From contig NZ_PXYK01000001.1 of NCBI RefSeq assembly GCF_003012745.1, positions 124,001-188,000 of the forward strand: a DNA stretch of 64,000 nucleotides, read 5' to 3'. How positions within the stretch are numbered: position 1 is the first letter of the stretch; each line of letters begins with the position of its first letter. The translations under genes were made by a program, and so were the position numbers. The stretch comes from Kumtagia ephedrae (GTDB taxonomy: Bacteria; Pseudomonadota; Alphaproteobacteria; Rhizobiales; Rhizobiaceae). Under the pieces are notes generated by a model that did no database searches, was not told where the DNA came from, and saw nothing but the letters and a program-made list of their open reading frames with translations. This document shows, piece after piece, positions 47,300-57,285 of the stretch.

Positions 47300-49390
47300 C
47301 TATGCGGCCACCGTGCGATCCGGCGGCAGCGGGAAAAGATGATCGCCGGGCGTCACCAGGGTCAGGCCGTCGTAGCTTGAGGCGAGGTCGTCGCGGGCGC
47401 GCAGCACCTCCTCGACCGGTTCGAGCGCACTTACCAGGATTTCCGTGCCTTCCGAAACCAGCCGGCGGATGCTGGCTGCCCCGGCCGGTCCGCACTCGAT
47501 GATGACTACATCGTAGGCGGCGCCCAGCGTGTCGACGATGGCCGGAAGCCGCTCGACCGCCCGCATGGCCTGGCGCTGGTCGGCTTCGCCCACCGGAATG
47601 ACGTGGCAGTCGGAATAGCGGTCAGCGTGGATGGCGTCGACGAATTCGGCCGTGCCGGCGAGCAGGTCGGTGATACCCGGCAATTCCTCGCCGTCCAGCA
47701 TCGGCCGGGACGCGGCGCCGGTACGGGTCAGGTCGATGAGCAGCACGCGCAGGCCGGCATCCGCCACCGCGCGCGCCACCAGGACGGCGCTCGCTGCCGC
47801 CTCGTCACCTTCGGGCGAAATGAACAGCGCCCGCGACGCCCCGCCGGCGACCAGCCTTTCGGCCGCCGCCGCGACCGACATCTCGTCGTCGTCCGGCGCT
47901 TCGGCGGTGCCGGACAACGCCATGCTCCCCTCCCCGACCGGCGGCTCGGGCATGCGCACTTCGTCGACCGGCTCCACCAGCCTGCCCTCGGCCGGCCGCA
48001 TGGCGCGACCCGAGAACAGTTCGCGCAGCAGCACGCCGATGCTCATGAGCAGCAGCGATGCGGCGAAGGTGGCGCCGGCGATCGGGATCACCTTGGGGAA
48101 ATAGGGCTCGAGCGGAACCAGGGCCGGGGAAAAAACCCGCGCGTCCACCGGCAGATAGTTGCCGTCGCGGCGCGACGCCGCCTCGCGATAGCGGGCGAGG
48201 TAGGATTCCAGCAGGTCGCGCTGGGCGGCGGCCTCGCGCTCCAGCGCGCGCAGTTCCACCTCCTTCTCGCCGACCCGCGAGGATTCGGCCTTGAGGCGAT
48301 TGAGATCGGCAACCAGCTGATCCTCGCGCAGCTTGGCGGAATCCGCTGTCTTGCGTAGGCTTTGCAGGATCTTGCCGGCCTCGGCGGTGACCTGGCGGTC
48401 GAGATCGGCGAGCTGGGCGCGCATGGCGCGGATGCGCGGATGGTTGTCGAGCAGGGTCGTCGACAGGTCGGCCACGTCGGCCCTGAGCTGTACCTCCCGC
48501 TCGCGCAGCCGCTGAATCAGGTCGGAGGACAGCACGTCGGGAAAGGCGTCGAGCGATCCGCCACTCTCGATGGCGAGGCGGACGCTTTCGGCGTTGGCCT
48601 CTGCGGCCGCCCGGTTGGCGCGGGTGCGCGACAGCTCGGTCGACAGCTCGGAAAGCTGCTGGGTGGCCAGCGCCGAATTGTTCTGGCCGACGAGCAGGTC
48701 TGACTGCGAGCGGAACGCGGCAACGCGCGCCTCCGCCTCCTTGACGCGGGCCGTCAGCGCCTGGATTTCCGGCTCCAGCCACTCGGTGGCGGCGGAGTTG
48801 GACTGCTGCTTGGCGTCGCGGCTGAAGGCGAGATAGGCGTCGGCGATGGCGTTGGGGATCTCGGCGGCGAGCCTGGGGTCCTCCGACGAGAACTCGATGG
48901 CGATGACGCGCGACTTCTCCACCCGGTACACCGACAGCTTCTCGCGGAAGGCTTCCAGCACCCGCTCCTCCGCCGGCACGCCGGACGTGTCGCTTTTCAG
49001 CCCGACCATGATCAGGAGGCGCCCGAGCAGCGACGGATTGATCGCCTTCTCGAACTCCGGCAGGCTGGCGAGGTCGAATTTCCGGGCGATGTCCTTGAGG
49101 ATGTCGTTGGAGGTGATCATCTCGACCTGGCTGGCGACCCCCTCCTCGTCGAGCATGGGCCGGCTGTCGGCGTTCTCGCCCTGCGGCCGGGTGAAGACCG
49201 ATTCCCGCGCCTCGATGAGAAGACGCGTTTCGGCCTTGTAGTGGGGCGTGGCGATCGAGGCGAGCGCGAAGGCAAGCGCCGACAGGGCGACGGCGACCAC
49301 GAGGATGCGCTTCCAGTCCCGCAACAGGCTGGCGAAAAGTCGTCCGAGGTCGACGTCGACGTCGCTTGCGGTCGAACTCATGGCTGACAT
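47300..49390 (-). CDS. Wzz/ExoP-like chain-length protein with degenerate kinase domain
   Basis: 696 residues. The Wzz domain has membrane segment 1 near residues 28-50, a long coiled coil (about 180-420) and membrane segment 2 near 435-460. The C-terminal 200 residues keep the fold of BY-kinases, but the Walker A position reads ISPEGDEAAASAV, without the GKS/T lysine. Walker A' reads LLIDLTRTGA, Walker B reads VVIIECGPAG, and the C-terminal Tyr cluster is missing. So it is probably catalytically dead. The role is control of exopolysaccharide polymerisation and export with the divergent Wza-like lipoprotein. ATG 49381 is an alternative start. Confidence 0.85.
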   Translation of the reverse strand: MSAMSSTASDVDVDLGRLFASLLRDWKRILVVAVALSALAFALASIATPHYKAETRLLIEARESVFTRPQGENADSRPMLDEEGVASQVEMITSNDILKDIARKFDLASLPEFEKAINPSLLGRLLIMVGLKSDTSGVPAEERVLEAFREKLSVYRVEKSRVIAIEFSSEDPRLAAEIPNAIADAYLAFSRDAKQQSNSAATEWLEPEIQALTARVKEAEARVAAFRSQSDLLVGQNNSALATQQLSELSTELSRTRANRAAAEANAESVRLAIESGGSLDAFPDVLSSDLIQRLREREVQLRADVADLSTTLLDNHPRIRAMRAQLADLDRQVTAEAGKILQSLRKTADSAKLREDQLVADLNRLKAESSRVGEKEVELRALEREAAAQRDLLESYLARYREAASRRDGNYLPVDARVFSPALVPLEPYFPKVIPIAGATFAASLLLMSIGVLLRELFSGRAMRPAEGRLVEPVDEVRMPEPPVGEGSMALSGTAEAPDDDEMSVAAAAERLVAGGASRALFISPEGDEAAASAVLVARAVADAGLRVLLIDLTRTGAASRPMLDGEELPGITDLLAGTAEFVDAIHADRYSDCHVIPVGEADQRQAMRAVERLPAIVDTLGAAYDVVIIECGPAGAASIRRLVSEGTEILVSALEPVEEVLRARDDLASSYDGLTLVTPGDHLFPLPPDRTVAA

Positions 49391-49605
49391 ACGCGCAACT
49401 CCGGCTTTGCGTCGCGCCGACCGTAAACAACTATGGTAACTCAGCCGTTAAGAAGGCTTGCCCGGCACTAACCCGGCTTCGGCCGCGGCCCGCCGGGAAA
49501 CAAGATCGCCGAAGCCTTTTACGCGGTGTTAACCCTAATCATTCGATAACGGCGGGCATTGAACGCGCCGGATCATGCGGCGCTCATGAAGGGCAGTCCG
49601 CCGGC

Positions 49606-50169
49606 ATGAAGACCTGGGCCTCCATCCTATCCGCACTGGCGCTGGCGACGGCCTTGGGCGGGTGCTCGGGCTACCGGCCGGCACCGGAGGCCTTTCACGC
49701 GGCCCTCAACCAGCCCTACCGGCTCGGCGCCGGCGACCGCGTCCGCGTCACCGTGTTCGAGCAGGAAAGCCTGACCAACACCTACAACGTCGACTCCGCT
49801 GGCTACGTCGCCTTCCCGCTCGTCGGCTCGGTGCCGGCGCGCGGGCGCACCGTGCAGCAGCTGGAGGGCGACATCGCCGCCCGATTGCGCGAAGGCTACC
49901 TGCGCGACCCCGACGTATCGGTGGAGGTCGACCAGTACCGGCCGATCTTCGTGATGGGCGAGGTCGGGGCGGCCGGCCAGTATTCCTACGTGCCGGGCCT
50001 CACCGTGCAGAAGGCGGTCGCCATGGCCGGCGGCTTCACCCCCCGCGCCAACCAGAACAGCGTCGACATCACCCGCGACATCAACGGAAAAGTCATGACC
50101 GGCCGCGTCGTCACCTCCGATCCGCTGATGCCGGGCGACACGATCTACGTGCGCGAACGGCTGTTCTGA
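49606..50169 (+). CDS. Polysaccharide export lipoprotein (Wza/ExoF-type)
   Basis: 187 residues. The signal peptide ends in a lipobox (ATALGGCSG), so it is an outer-membrane or periplasmic lipoprotein. The Poly_export domain (GAGDRVRVTVFEQESLTNTY, VDSAGYVAFPLVG) is followed by one SLBB domain (FVMGEVGAAGQYSYVPGLTV). It is much shorter than E. coli Wza and lacks the C-terminal helix of the pore, as in many rhizobial export proteins. Divergent from the Wzz/ExoP-like gene over about 215 bp; 17 bp upstream of the glycosyltransferase gene. Confidence 0.9.
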   Translation: MKTWASILSALALATALGGCSGYRPAPEAFHAALNQPYRLGAGDRVRVTVFEQESLTNTYNVDSAGYVAFPLVGSVPARGRTVQQLEGDIAARLREGYLRDPDVSVEVDQYRPIFVMGEVGAAGQYSYVPGLTVQKAVAMAGGFTPRANQNSVDITRDINGKVMTGRVVTSDPLMPGDTIYVRERLF

Positions 50170-50186
50170 GCGACCGGGCGGCGGCG

Positions 50187-51323
50187 GTGACCGTGACCCC
50201 TCCCCTGCGGATCGTCCACTGCTTCCGCTCGCCGGTCGGCGGCATTTTCCGCCATGTGCGCGACCTCACCGAGGCGCAGGTCGCCGCCGGACACAAGGTC
50301 GGCATCGTCTGCGATTCGACCACCGGCGGTGCCTTCGAGGAACGCCTGTTCACGGCCATGTCCGACCGGCTCGAGCTCGGCGTCCACCGCACGCCGATGC
50401 AGCGCCACATCGGCCCCGGCGACGTCGCCGCGGCATGGAGAACCTTCAAGATCATCAAGGAATTGCAGCCGAACGTCCTGCATGGCCATGGCGCCAAGGG
50501 CGGCGTCTATGCGCGTCTGTTCGGCTCACTGTTGCGGGTTTCAAGGTCTCGCGTAGCCCGCCTCTATTCGCCGCATGGCGGCAGCCTCCACTATGACGAG
50601 AACACCGCGACCGGAAAGGTCTTCTTCCTGCTGGAGCGGCTGATGGGAGGCTTTACCGACCACCTTTTGTTCGTCTCCGACTACGAGCGGCGCGCCTACC
50701 GCAAGAAGGTCGGCGAGCCGCCGATCCCCAACGCGCTGGTCTACAACGGCCTGCGCGCGGCTGAGTTCGAGCCTGTCCCCCTCAAGGCCGACGCGGCCGA
50801 TTTCCTCTATATCGGCATGATGCGCGACCTGAAGGGGCCTGACCTCTTCATCGACGCGCTCGCCCAGGTGGAGATCCGCGCCGGCCGGCCGGTGACGGCC
50901 GATATGGTCGGCGACGGCGACGATTTGCCGAAATACCGCCAGCAGGCAGCCACGCTCGGACTGGCCGAGCGCATCCGCTTCCATGCGCCGATGCCGGCCC
51001 GCGAGGCTTTCGGGCTTGGTCGCACCATCGTAGTGCCGTCGCGCGCCGAGGCCATGCCCTATATCGTTCTGGAGGCGCTGGCGGCAGGCAAGCCGATGGT
51101 GGCGACGGCGGTCGGCGGCATACCGGAGATTTTCGGAGAGGGATCGCCCGTGCTGGCCACCCCCGATTCCGGAGCGCTCGCCGACAGGATGACACGCGCC
51201 CTGCTCGACCCGCCGGGTTTCGTGGCCCTCATGCCGTCGGCCGAGGAACTGCGCGCCCGCTTCGGCGCCGACGTGATGGCCGCCCGCATCGAGCAGGCCT
51301 ATCGGGAGACGCTCGCGCGCTGA
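50187..51323 (+). CDS. Glycosyltransferase family 4 protein
   Basis: 378 residues, GT-B fold retaining transferase. The N-terminal Rossmann part starts RIVHCFRSPVGGIFRHVRDL; VLHGHGAKGGVYARL is typical of GT4. The donor-binding C-terminal part has FLYIGMMRDLKGPDLFIDAL and VVPSRAEAMPYIVLEALAAG, with the E-x7-E pattern. The start is a GTG at 50187 or 50193, no ATG being available near the export gene's stop. Its 3' end overlaps guaD by 25 bp on the opposite strand. Adds a sugar to the exopolysaccharide repeat unit; which sugar is unknown. Confidence 0.88.
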   Translation: MTVTPPLRIVHCFRSPVGGIFRHVRDLTEAQVAAGHKVGIVCDSTTGGAFEERLFTAMSDRLELGVHRTPMQRHIGPGDVAAAWRTFKIIKELQPNVLHGHGAKGGVYARLFGSLLRVSRSRVARLYSPHGGSLHYDENTATGKVFFLLERLMGGFTDHLLFVSDYERRAYRKKVGEPPIPNALVYNGLRAAEFEPVPLKADAADFLYIGMMRDLKGPDLFIDALAQVEIRAGRPVTADMVGDGDDLPKYRQQAATLGLAERIRFHAPMPAREAFGLGRTIVVPSRAEAMPYIVLEALAAGKPMVATAVGGIPEIFGEGSPVLATPDSGALADRMTRALLDPPGFVALMPSAEELRARFGADVMAARIEQAYRETLAR

Positions 51324-52693
51324 CCCGCGTCTCCGGCGGTGCCGCCGACGCAGACGCCGTCGACCCATACCTGCCGTATGTTCGCCCTGCCGGCGTTGAG
51401 CACGATCTTCTGGAATACGTCCTCGGGTTCGTCCAGATCCGGCCAGACCCGCACATTCGAGCCGTCTGCCTCGACATCGATGCGCAATGCATCGAACTTG
51501 CAGCCGGCCGCGAACTTGCCGACGTCGAGCCCCAGCGCTTCTCCCCCACCGGCGGTCGCCAGCCAGAACGCCTCGGCCACGGTGATGCGGGCGTCCGCCA
51601 CGCCGCGCCGGTCTCGCGGCAGGCCGGCGTCGACGCCACCCTGGCGCATCCGCCCCGCCATCAGCGCGTGCCGGCATCCGTCGAGGAGCGACGGGCTGTG
51701 CCCGCCGGAGATGTCGGTCCCCAATCCGACTCGCACATTGCGGTCGAGCGCCTCGCGCAGCGGGAACACCGCCTCGGCGAAATAGGCGTTCGACAGCGGG
51801 CAGTGTGCCACCGCGGCGCCGCGCGCGCGGATCAGGTCGAGATCGTCGTCCGACACGAAGTTGGAATGGGCAAGGACCGTATGCTGCCGCAATAGGCCGA
51901 ACCCAGCCAGGACGGCGGCATCCGAGCGCCCGAAGCGCTGCTCGACGAAGCTTTTTTCCCAGTCGCTTTCGGAGCAGTGGGTCTGCACCAGGCAGCCGGT
52001 TTCGGCGGCCAGCCGCCCCAGGGCCGCCAGCAGCTCGTCGGTGCAGCTCGGGATGAAGCGGGGCGTGATGATCGGGTGGACCAGCGCGTCGCCGCCCGGC
52101 GCGATCGCCCGCACCGCCTCGATGAAACGCCGCATCTCGTCGAGCGCCGTCGCGGCATTTTCATCCCGGTAAAAGGGCGGGCACTGATCCGGATCGTCCA
52201 TCGCCACCTTGCCCACGAAGGCCCGCTGTCCCCTCGCCCGGCAGATTTCGGCGAGAGCCAGCGACGCCTCCATATGGATCGTGGCGAAGTACACGGCCGT
52301 CGTGGTGCCGTTGGCGACCAGGCCCGAGACCAGATCGTCATAGATCGTCCGCGCGAACGCGACGTCGGCATAGCGGGCCTCGAGCGGAAACGTATGTTTC
52401 CGCAGCCATACCTCGAGCGGCACGTCGAGCGCCTTTCCCAGCTGCGGCCACTGCGGCGCATGGATGTGCAGGTCGACCAGGCCCGGCAGCAGGACCTCGC
52501 CGGCTCCCAGCTCGACAAGTCTGCCTTGTTCGGCGGCGCGCGCCCTGGCCGCGTCATGGTCGCCGCTGCCTTGCGCGATCACCTCGGTTATGCGGCCATC
52601 GCCCGCAACGACGATCAGCGCGTCCCGCAGGACCTCCAGCCGCCCGCGCGCCGGCGTGTGGAAAGCGGTTCCGAAAATGACCTTGTCGCGCAA
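51299..52693 (-). CDS. guaD: Guanine deaminase
   Basis: Amidohydrolase-superfamily enzyme that turns guanine into xanthine. 464 residues from the TTG at 52693, which has GGAGGAACAGG upstream; the frame extends to a TTG at 52765 but that adds an unlikely leader. Metal ligands: VDLHIHAPQ (HxH), VQTHCSESDWEKSF, a His in TVLAHSNFVS and the Asp of GLGTDISGGHSPS. It sits inside the exopolysaccharide locus on the opposite strand. Functionally it fits the NCS1 and NCS2 permeases at 3-6 kb. Confidence 0.92.
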   Translation of the reverse strand: MRDKVIFGTAFHTPARGRLEVLRDALIVVAGDGRITEVIAQGSGDHDAARARAAEQGRLVELGAGEVLLPGLVDLHIHAPQWPQLGKALDVPLEVWLRKHTFPLEARYADVAFARTIYDDLVSGLVANGTTTAVYFATIHMEASLALAEICRARGQRAFVGKVAMDDPDQCPPFYRDENAATALDEMRRFIEAVRAIAPGGDALVHPIITPRFIPSCTDELLAALGRLAAETGCLVQTHCSESDWEKSFVEQRFGRSDAAVLAGFGLLRQHTVLAHSNFVSDDDLDLIRARGAAVAHCPLSNAYFAEAVFPLREALDRNVRVGLGTDISGGHSPSLLDGCRHALMAGRMRQGGVDAGLPRDRRGVADARITVAEAFWLATAGGGEALGLDVGKFAAGCKFDALRIDVEADGSNVRVWPDLDEPEDVFQKIVLNAGRANIRQVWVDGVCVGGTAGDAGQRASVSR

Positions 52694-52922
52694 TTTCCTG
52701 TTCCTCCGACTGTCCGGAACCTTCTTGCTGCCACGCAGCACGGCTTCGAACGCCTCGCGGCCCAATGGCGACTACACCTGAACCGGATGAAGGTCCCACA
52801 GAATCTACCGGCAGCCGGTGCGGCCTACGTGCAGACTCGATCAAACTGTCCGGGCAACTTCAAGGGATTGTTAGCTGAGGCTTGCTAGGTTGCGGCAGGA
52901 CTCCTGCGGACACAAACCAGCA

Positions 52923-54461
52923 ATGAACCAGGTCGACCCTGCCCAGCGCTTCTCGGTGGACGCCGTGCGCCAGTTCGAGGCCGACGACGCTATGAAGCCG
53001 GCAAGCGCCAAGCTCGGCAAGGTCGCGCAGCAGGTGGCCTCGCAGTACCGGCGCGATACGATGTCGCCGATCATGGTCGGCGGCGTGCTGCGGCTCGCCG
53101 AGTTCGCCATCCTGCTGGTTTCCGGCATCGCCATCTTCGCCTGGCATGTCGGCCTGGAGACCCATCTCTACTGGCACTACCCGATCGTGATCGCCGCCGC
53201 GTCGCTGCTCACCGTGATCGGCCTGGAAGTCGGAGACTGCTACCAGGTCGGCGCCCTGATGCGGCCGAGCCGCTATCTCGGCCGCATGCTGCTCATCTGG
53301 ACGGGCGCCTTCGCGGTGCTGGCGGTGGCCGGCTTCTTCCTGAAGATTTCCGAGGATTTCTCGCGGCTGCTGTTCGGCCTGTGGTTCGTGACCGGCCTGG
53401 TGCTGGTGCTGGCGCTGCGGCTGGTCATGGCGCGGGTCATCCGCCGCTGGGCGCGCAACGGCCGCATGGAGCGCCGCGCCCTCATCGTCGGCGGCGGCAA
53501 GGCGGCCGAGGGGCTGATCCGCTCGATCGAGCAGCAGCCCTACAACGACATCCGCATCTGCGGCATCTTCGACGACCGCGACGACAAGCGCTCGCCGCCG
53601 ATCGTCGCCGGTTATCCCAAGCTCGGCAACATCTCGGAGCTGATCGAGTTCGCCCGCATCGCCCGCATCGACATGCTGATCGTGTCGCTGCCGATCACCG
53701 CCGAGACGCGCGTGCTGTCGCTGCTGAAGAAGCTCTGGGTGCTGCCGGTCGACATCCGCCTGTCGGCGCACAACAACCAGCTGCAGTTCCGGCCGCGCTC
53801 CTATTCCTTTATCGGCTCGGTGCCGCTGCTCGACATCTTCGACAAGCCCATCAACGACTGGGATTCGGTCGCCAAGCGCGCCTTCGACATCGTCTTCTCG
53901 ATCGTCGGCATCGCCGTCTTCTCGCCGGTCATGCTGGCCACCGCGATCGCCATCAAGCTCGACAGCAAGGGACCTGTCCTGTTCAAGCAGAAGCGCCACG
54001 GCTTCAACAACGAGGAGATCGAGGTCCTCAAGTTCCGCTCCATGTATGCCGAGCAGTCGGACCCCACGGCCAAGAAGAGCGTGACCAGGAACGATCCGCG
54101 CGTCACCCGCGTCGGCCGCTTCATCCGGAAAACCTCGATCGACGAGCTGCCGCAGTTCTTCAACGCGCTGTTCGGCTCGCTGTCGCTGGTCGGCCCGCGC
54201 CCGCATGCGGTGGCGGCGCAATCGCACAACCTGCTCTACACCGAGGTCGTCGACGGCTATTTCGCCCGCCACCGCGTCAAACCCGGCGTCACCGGCTGGG
54301 CGCAGATCAATGGCTGGCGCGGCGAGATGGATACCGACGAGAAGATCAAGATGCGCACCGAATACGATCTCCACTACATCGAGAACTGGTCGCTCTGGCT
54401 GGACCTCAAGATCCTGGTGCTGACGCCGATCCGCCTGCTCAACACGGAAAACGCCTATTGA
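52923..54461 (+). CDS. Undecaprenyl-phosphate sugar phosphotransferase (WcaJ/ExoY-type priming enzyme)
   Basis: 512-residue polyisoprenyl-phosphate hexose-1-phosphate transferase that starts exopolysaccharide units. Four to five N-terminal membrane segments (about 60-175) are followed by a CoA-binding-like nucleotide domain (ALIVGGGKAAEGLIRSIEQ), a fifth hydrophobic helix (RAFDIVFSIVGIAVFSPVML) and the catalytic sugar-transferase domain with FKQKRHGFNNEEIEVLKFRS, TSIDELPQFFNALFG, SLVGPRPHAVA and KPGVTGWAQINGWRG. Which sugar is transferred cannot be read. ATG 52923 is used (upstream TTG 52890 possible). The next gene begins within its stop codon. Confidence 0.92.
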   Translation: MNQVDPAQRFSVDAVRQFEADDAMKPASAKLGKVAQQVASQYRRDTMSPIMVGGVLRLAEFAILLVSGIAIFAWHVGLETHLYWHYPIVIAAASLLTVIGLEVGDCYQVGALMRPSRYLGRMLLIWTGAFAVLAVAGFFLKISEDFSRLLFGLWFVTGLVLVLALRLVMARVIRRWARNGRMERRALIVGGGKAAEGLIRSIEQQPYNDIRICGIFDDRDDKRSPPIVAGYPKLGNISELIEFARIARIDMLIVSLPITAETRVLSLLKKLWVLPVDIRLSAHNNQLQFRPRSYSFIGSVPLLDIFDKPINDWDSVAKRAFDIVFSIVGIAVFSPVMLATAIAIKLDSKGPVLFKQKRHGFNNEEIEVLKFRSMYAEQSDPTAKKSVTRNDPRVTRVGRFIRKTSIDELPQFFNALFGSLSLVGPRPHAVAAQSHNLLYTEVVDGYFARHRVKPGVTGWAQINGWRGEMDTDEKIKMRTEYDLHYIENWSLWLDLKILVLTPIRLLNTENAY

Positions 54462-55758
54462 GCGCGGTCGCCGCACCCGTTCCGCCGCGGGCCGTCAACG
54501 CCAAGCTGGTCGAGCTCATCTCGACCGCGGCCATCGCGCTCGGCATCCTGCTGTCCGGCTTCGTCATCCGCGAGCCGGCGCCGTATGAACTCTACATGGC
54601 CGGCCTGGTCGGGGTGTGGGCGCTGTTCGGCCTGCGCATCTCGCGCACCATCGTGCCGCTGCTGGTGCTGCTCGTCGTCTTCAATATCGGCGGCATGATC
54701 TCGATGACGCAGATGGACGATCTGGCGTCGACTCCGCTCTACATCGCCGTGTCGCTGTTCCTCGCCTTCACGGCGGTGTTCTTCGCCGCCGTCGTCGAGG
54801 CGCGGCCAAGCCTGCTGCGCACCATCTTCGCCGCCTACGTCGTCGCCGCCGTCGGCACCTCGATGCTCGGCGTGCTCGGCTACTTCCACGCCTTTCCCGG
54901 CGCCGAGATCTTCACCAAGTTCGAGCGCGCCGCCGGCGCGTTCCAGGACCCGAACGTGTTCGGCCCTTTTCTGACGCTGCCCGGCATCTGGCTGCTGCAC
55001 CGGCTGATGACCGGCAGCGTCGCCAGGATGCCGGTCTACGCCGTCCCGCTTCTCATCATCGTCGCCGGCATCTTCTTTTCGTTCTCGCGCGGCGCCTGGG
55101 GGCTGTTCTTCGTCTCGGCCGTGCTGCTCATCGCCGGGCTGTTCATGCAGAGCGGCAACGGCGTGTTCCGGCTGCGCATCGTCGTGATGACCGTCGGCGT
55201 CGTGGCGCTGTTCCTGCTGGCGCTGCTGGTGCTGCTGCAGATACCAGCGGTGGCGGACCTGTTCACGACGCGCGCGCAGCTCGCCCAGGATTACGATTCG
55301 GCCCGGCTCGGCCGCTTCGCCCGCCACGCCATCGGCTTCCAGATGGCGATGGAGCACCCGTTCGGCATCGGCCCGCTGGTGTTCGGCCTGATCTACCGGG
55401 AAGACACCCACAACATCTGGCTGAAGGCGCTGCTCGACTACGGCTGGCTGGGTTTCGCAGCCTATCTGACGCTGATCCTGTGGACGCTCGCTGGCGGCTT
55501 GCGCATCCTGTTCCGCGACCGCCCGTGGCAGCCCTATCTTCTGTGCGCCTACGTCACGCTGGTCGGCCATGTCGGGCTGGGCACGGTGATCGACACCGAC
55601 CACTGGCGGCACTTCTACCTGCTGCTCGGCCTGATCTGGGGAATGATGGCGCTGGAGGCGCGCCACCAGCGAGCGCTGGATATCCGCCAGGTTCCACAGC
55701 GCCGGCTCGGAATTTCGGTTGACCGCGCGCGACTTTCACCTGTAGACAGCAGCCGGTC

Positions 55759-55768
<10 letters not shown>
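54458..55768 (+). CDS. O-antigen ligase/polymerase (Wzy/WaaL-like) membrane protein
   Basis: 436 residues, about 11-12 hydrophobic segments. The family region shows FEREAAGAFQDPNVFGPFL-like sequence (FERAAGAFQDPNVFGPFLTL), FSFSRGAWGLFFVSA, then the periplasmic loop with RLGRFARHAIGFQMAMEHPF, GIGPLVFG and DTHNIWLKALLDYGWLGFAA. Polymerase or ligase cannot be told apart by sequence. It starts with a TTG overlapping the previous stop (TTGA). Its last ten bases and stop codon lie inside tRNA-Pro. The C-terminal 40 residues after EARHQRAL are polar and may be a recent extension. Confidence 0.82.
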
Positions 55769-55835
<67 letters not shown>

Positions 55836-55955
55836 TTTTCCGATTTTTTATGAGGCTGTCGTGCAGCCGCTTCGGCGGCGGAGTGACCGCTCGCTCCCCT
55901 GCATCGGAACTGAAAACCGCGCCGCGACGTTCTCTTGAATCAAAGGAGACGTGGC

Positions 55956-56201
55956 ATGTCCAAGGTCATCTATCGCGTGGTCGAGCATGACGGCGGCTGG
56001 GCCTACAAGGTCGGCGACGTCTATTCCGAGACCTTTCCTACCTATGACGAAGCCATGGCAGCGGCGCGCACCGCCGCCTCCGAGCAGCAGGTCGGCGGCA
56101 GCACGGAAGGCATCGAATTCCAGGACGCCGAAGGGAACTGGCACGAGGAGGTGGCGCCTGGCGGCGACCGGCCGGCCACCGAGGTCGAGGGCCGGTCGTG
56201 A
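55956..56201 (+). CDS. DUF2188 family small protein
   Basis: 81 residues. SKVIYRVVEHDGGWAYKVGD is the DUF2188 start; YDEAMAAARTAASEQQ follows and the C-terminal part is acidic. Common and uncharacterised in Rhizobiales. AAAGGAGACG precedes ATG 55956. The next gene starts inside its stop codon (GTGA), so both are translated together. It lies 120 bp after tRNA-Pro, where mobile elements often insert, but no integrase is present. Confidence 0.8.
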   Translation: MSKVIYRVVEHDGGWAYKVGDVYSETFPTYDEAMAAARTAASEQQVGGSTEGIEFQDAEGNWHEEVAPGGDRPATEVEGRS

Positions 56202-56437
56202 GATTCCGACACCCGGTCACGATCCATCTCGAGGGGCAGGACATCTGCGTCGACGGGGTGGTCCCGGCCCTCGACATCCTGACGGAAGCATGGCCGCAGC
56301 AGCGCGGCCCGCGTCACCGCGACGCGCTCGATACCTGCCTCAAGGTGGTAGATGGCCACCGTTCGACGATCGACGCCGAGACCCGGTTCCGCGAGGCGGC
56401 TGAGGAAGCCGGGATTCTCGTTTCACCGCACCGATAG
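56198..56437 (+). CDS. DUF982 family small protein
   Basis: 79 residues. FRHPVTIHLEGQDICVDGVV, then the helix with EAWPQQRGPRHRDALDTCLK and REAAEEAGILVSPHR, the usual DUF982 pattern restricted to Rhizobiales-type bacteria. Starts with GTG at 56198 overlapping the DUF2188 stop (GTGA). Function unknown. Convergent with merR. Confidence 0.78.
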   Translation: MRFRHPVTIHLEGQDICVDGVVPALDILTEAWPQQRGPRHRDALDTCLKVVDGHRSTIDAETRFREAAEEAGILVSPHR

Positions 56438-56584
56438 TCAGGCCCACACCCACAGGCTGCGAGCCGCGTTCGGCGCGTCATCGAAGCTCGCAAAAATTCC
56501 CGCTGATTTTTCAGGCGTGGCGGGCTCGCGCCTCTGGATGAGGACCGGCGTGCCGGCGGTCAATCGGCGACGGAGGCGAGAGGC

Positions 56585-57124
56585 TCAGCGCACCTGGTCG
56601 AGCAGCCGCTTGCATTCGAGCAGATCGAACAGCGCCTCCTGCAGCAGCGCGCGGTTGTCGCGCGACAGCTTTGCGGCGTCCGGCTGCACCGGGCCTTCTT
56701 CCTCGGCCTTGCCGAGGCCGAAGAAGCGGCGGCTGGGTTTTGCCTTCGGCTCGCCGACCAGCAGCTCGTCGTCGCCGCGCGGCTGGGCGGCCGGCGTCAG
56801 CGGGATGGCCGCGGCCTGCTTGCGCTGCGCGATCGCCTCGATCGCCGCGACGTCGCCATTGCCGACGGCGACGATGAACTGGTTGCCGCTTTCGCGCAGC
56901 AGCTTCTGCACGCCCTTGATGGTGTAGCCCTGGTCATAGAGCATGTTCTTGATGCCCTTGATCAGGTCGACATCCTGCGGCCGGTAATAGCGGCGGCCGC
57001 CGCCGCGCTTCATCGGCTTGATCTGGTTGAAGCGCGTCTCCCAGAAGCGCAGCACATGCTGCGGCAGGTCGAGATCCTCCGCGACTTCGGAAATGGTGCG
57101 GAAAGCGTCTGGGCTCTTGTCCAT
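56585..57124 (-). CDS. MerR-family transcriptional regulator (YdfL/IHF-neighbour type)
   Basis: 179 residues. The winged helix is at residues 8-75 ([39 protein letters not shown]). A variable linker and a short C-terminal helix ([20 protein letters not shown]) follow. It has no metal-binding Cys set, so it is not a classical metal sensor. The plsX-fabH-ihfA-merR order is widely conserved in alphaproteobacteria and gives good support. It is 161 bp downstream of ihfA on the same strand. Confidence 0.9.
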   Translation of the reverse strand: MDKSPDAFRTISEVAEDLDLPQHVLRFWETRFNQIKPMKRGGGRRYYRPQDVDLIKGIKNMLYDQGYTIKGVQKLLRESGNQFIVAVGNGDVAAIEAIAQRKQAAAIPLTPAAQPRGDDELLVGEPKAKPSRRFFGLGKAEEEGPVQPDAAKLSRDNRALLQEALFDLLECKRLLDQVR

Positions 57125-57285
57125 GGGTCACCACCTGGTCTCAGGAAGGGAGATGCCCGAAGCGCCTCGGCGGCATGCGAAAGCCGAGCCGATTCGTGAT
57201 TCATTTCAGACCTTTGCGGCACGGATTTCAAGGCCCGCGCCAAGGCGCGGAGCCGTCATCAACCGGCATTTTGGGGCGAAGCCGG

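Noticed and set aside
55836-57285. Genomic island inserted at tRNA-Pro
   Set aside because: No integrase and no repeat of the tRNA 3' end was noticed downstream; the next genes (merR, ihfA) are core.
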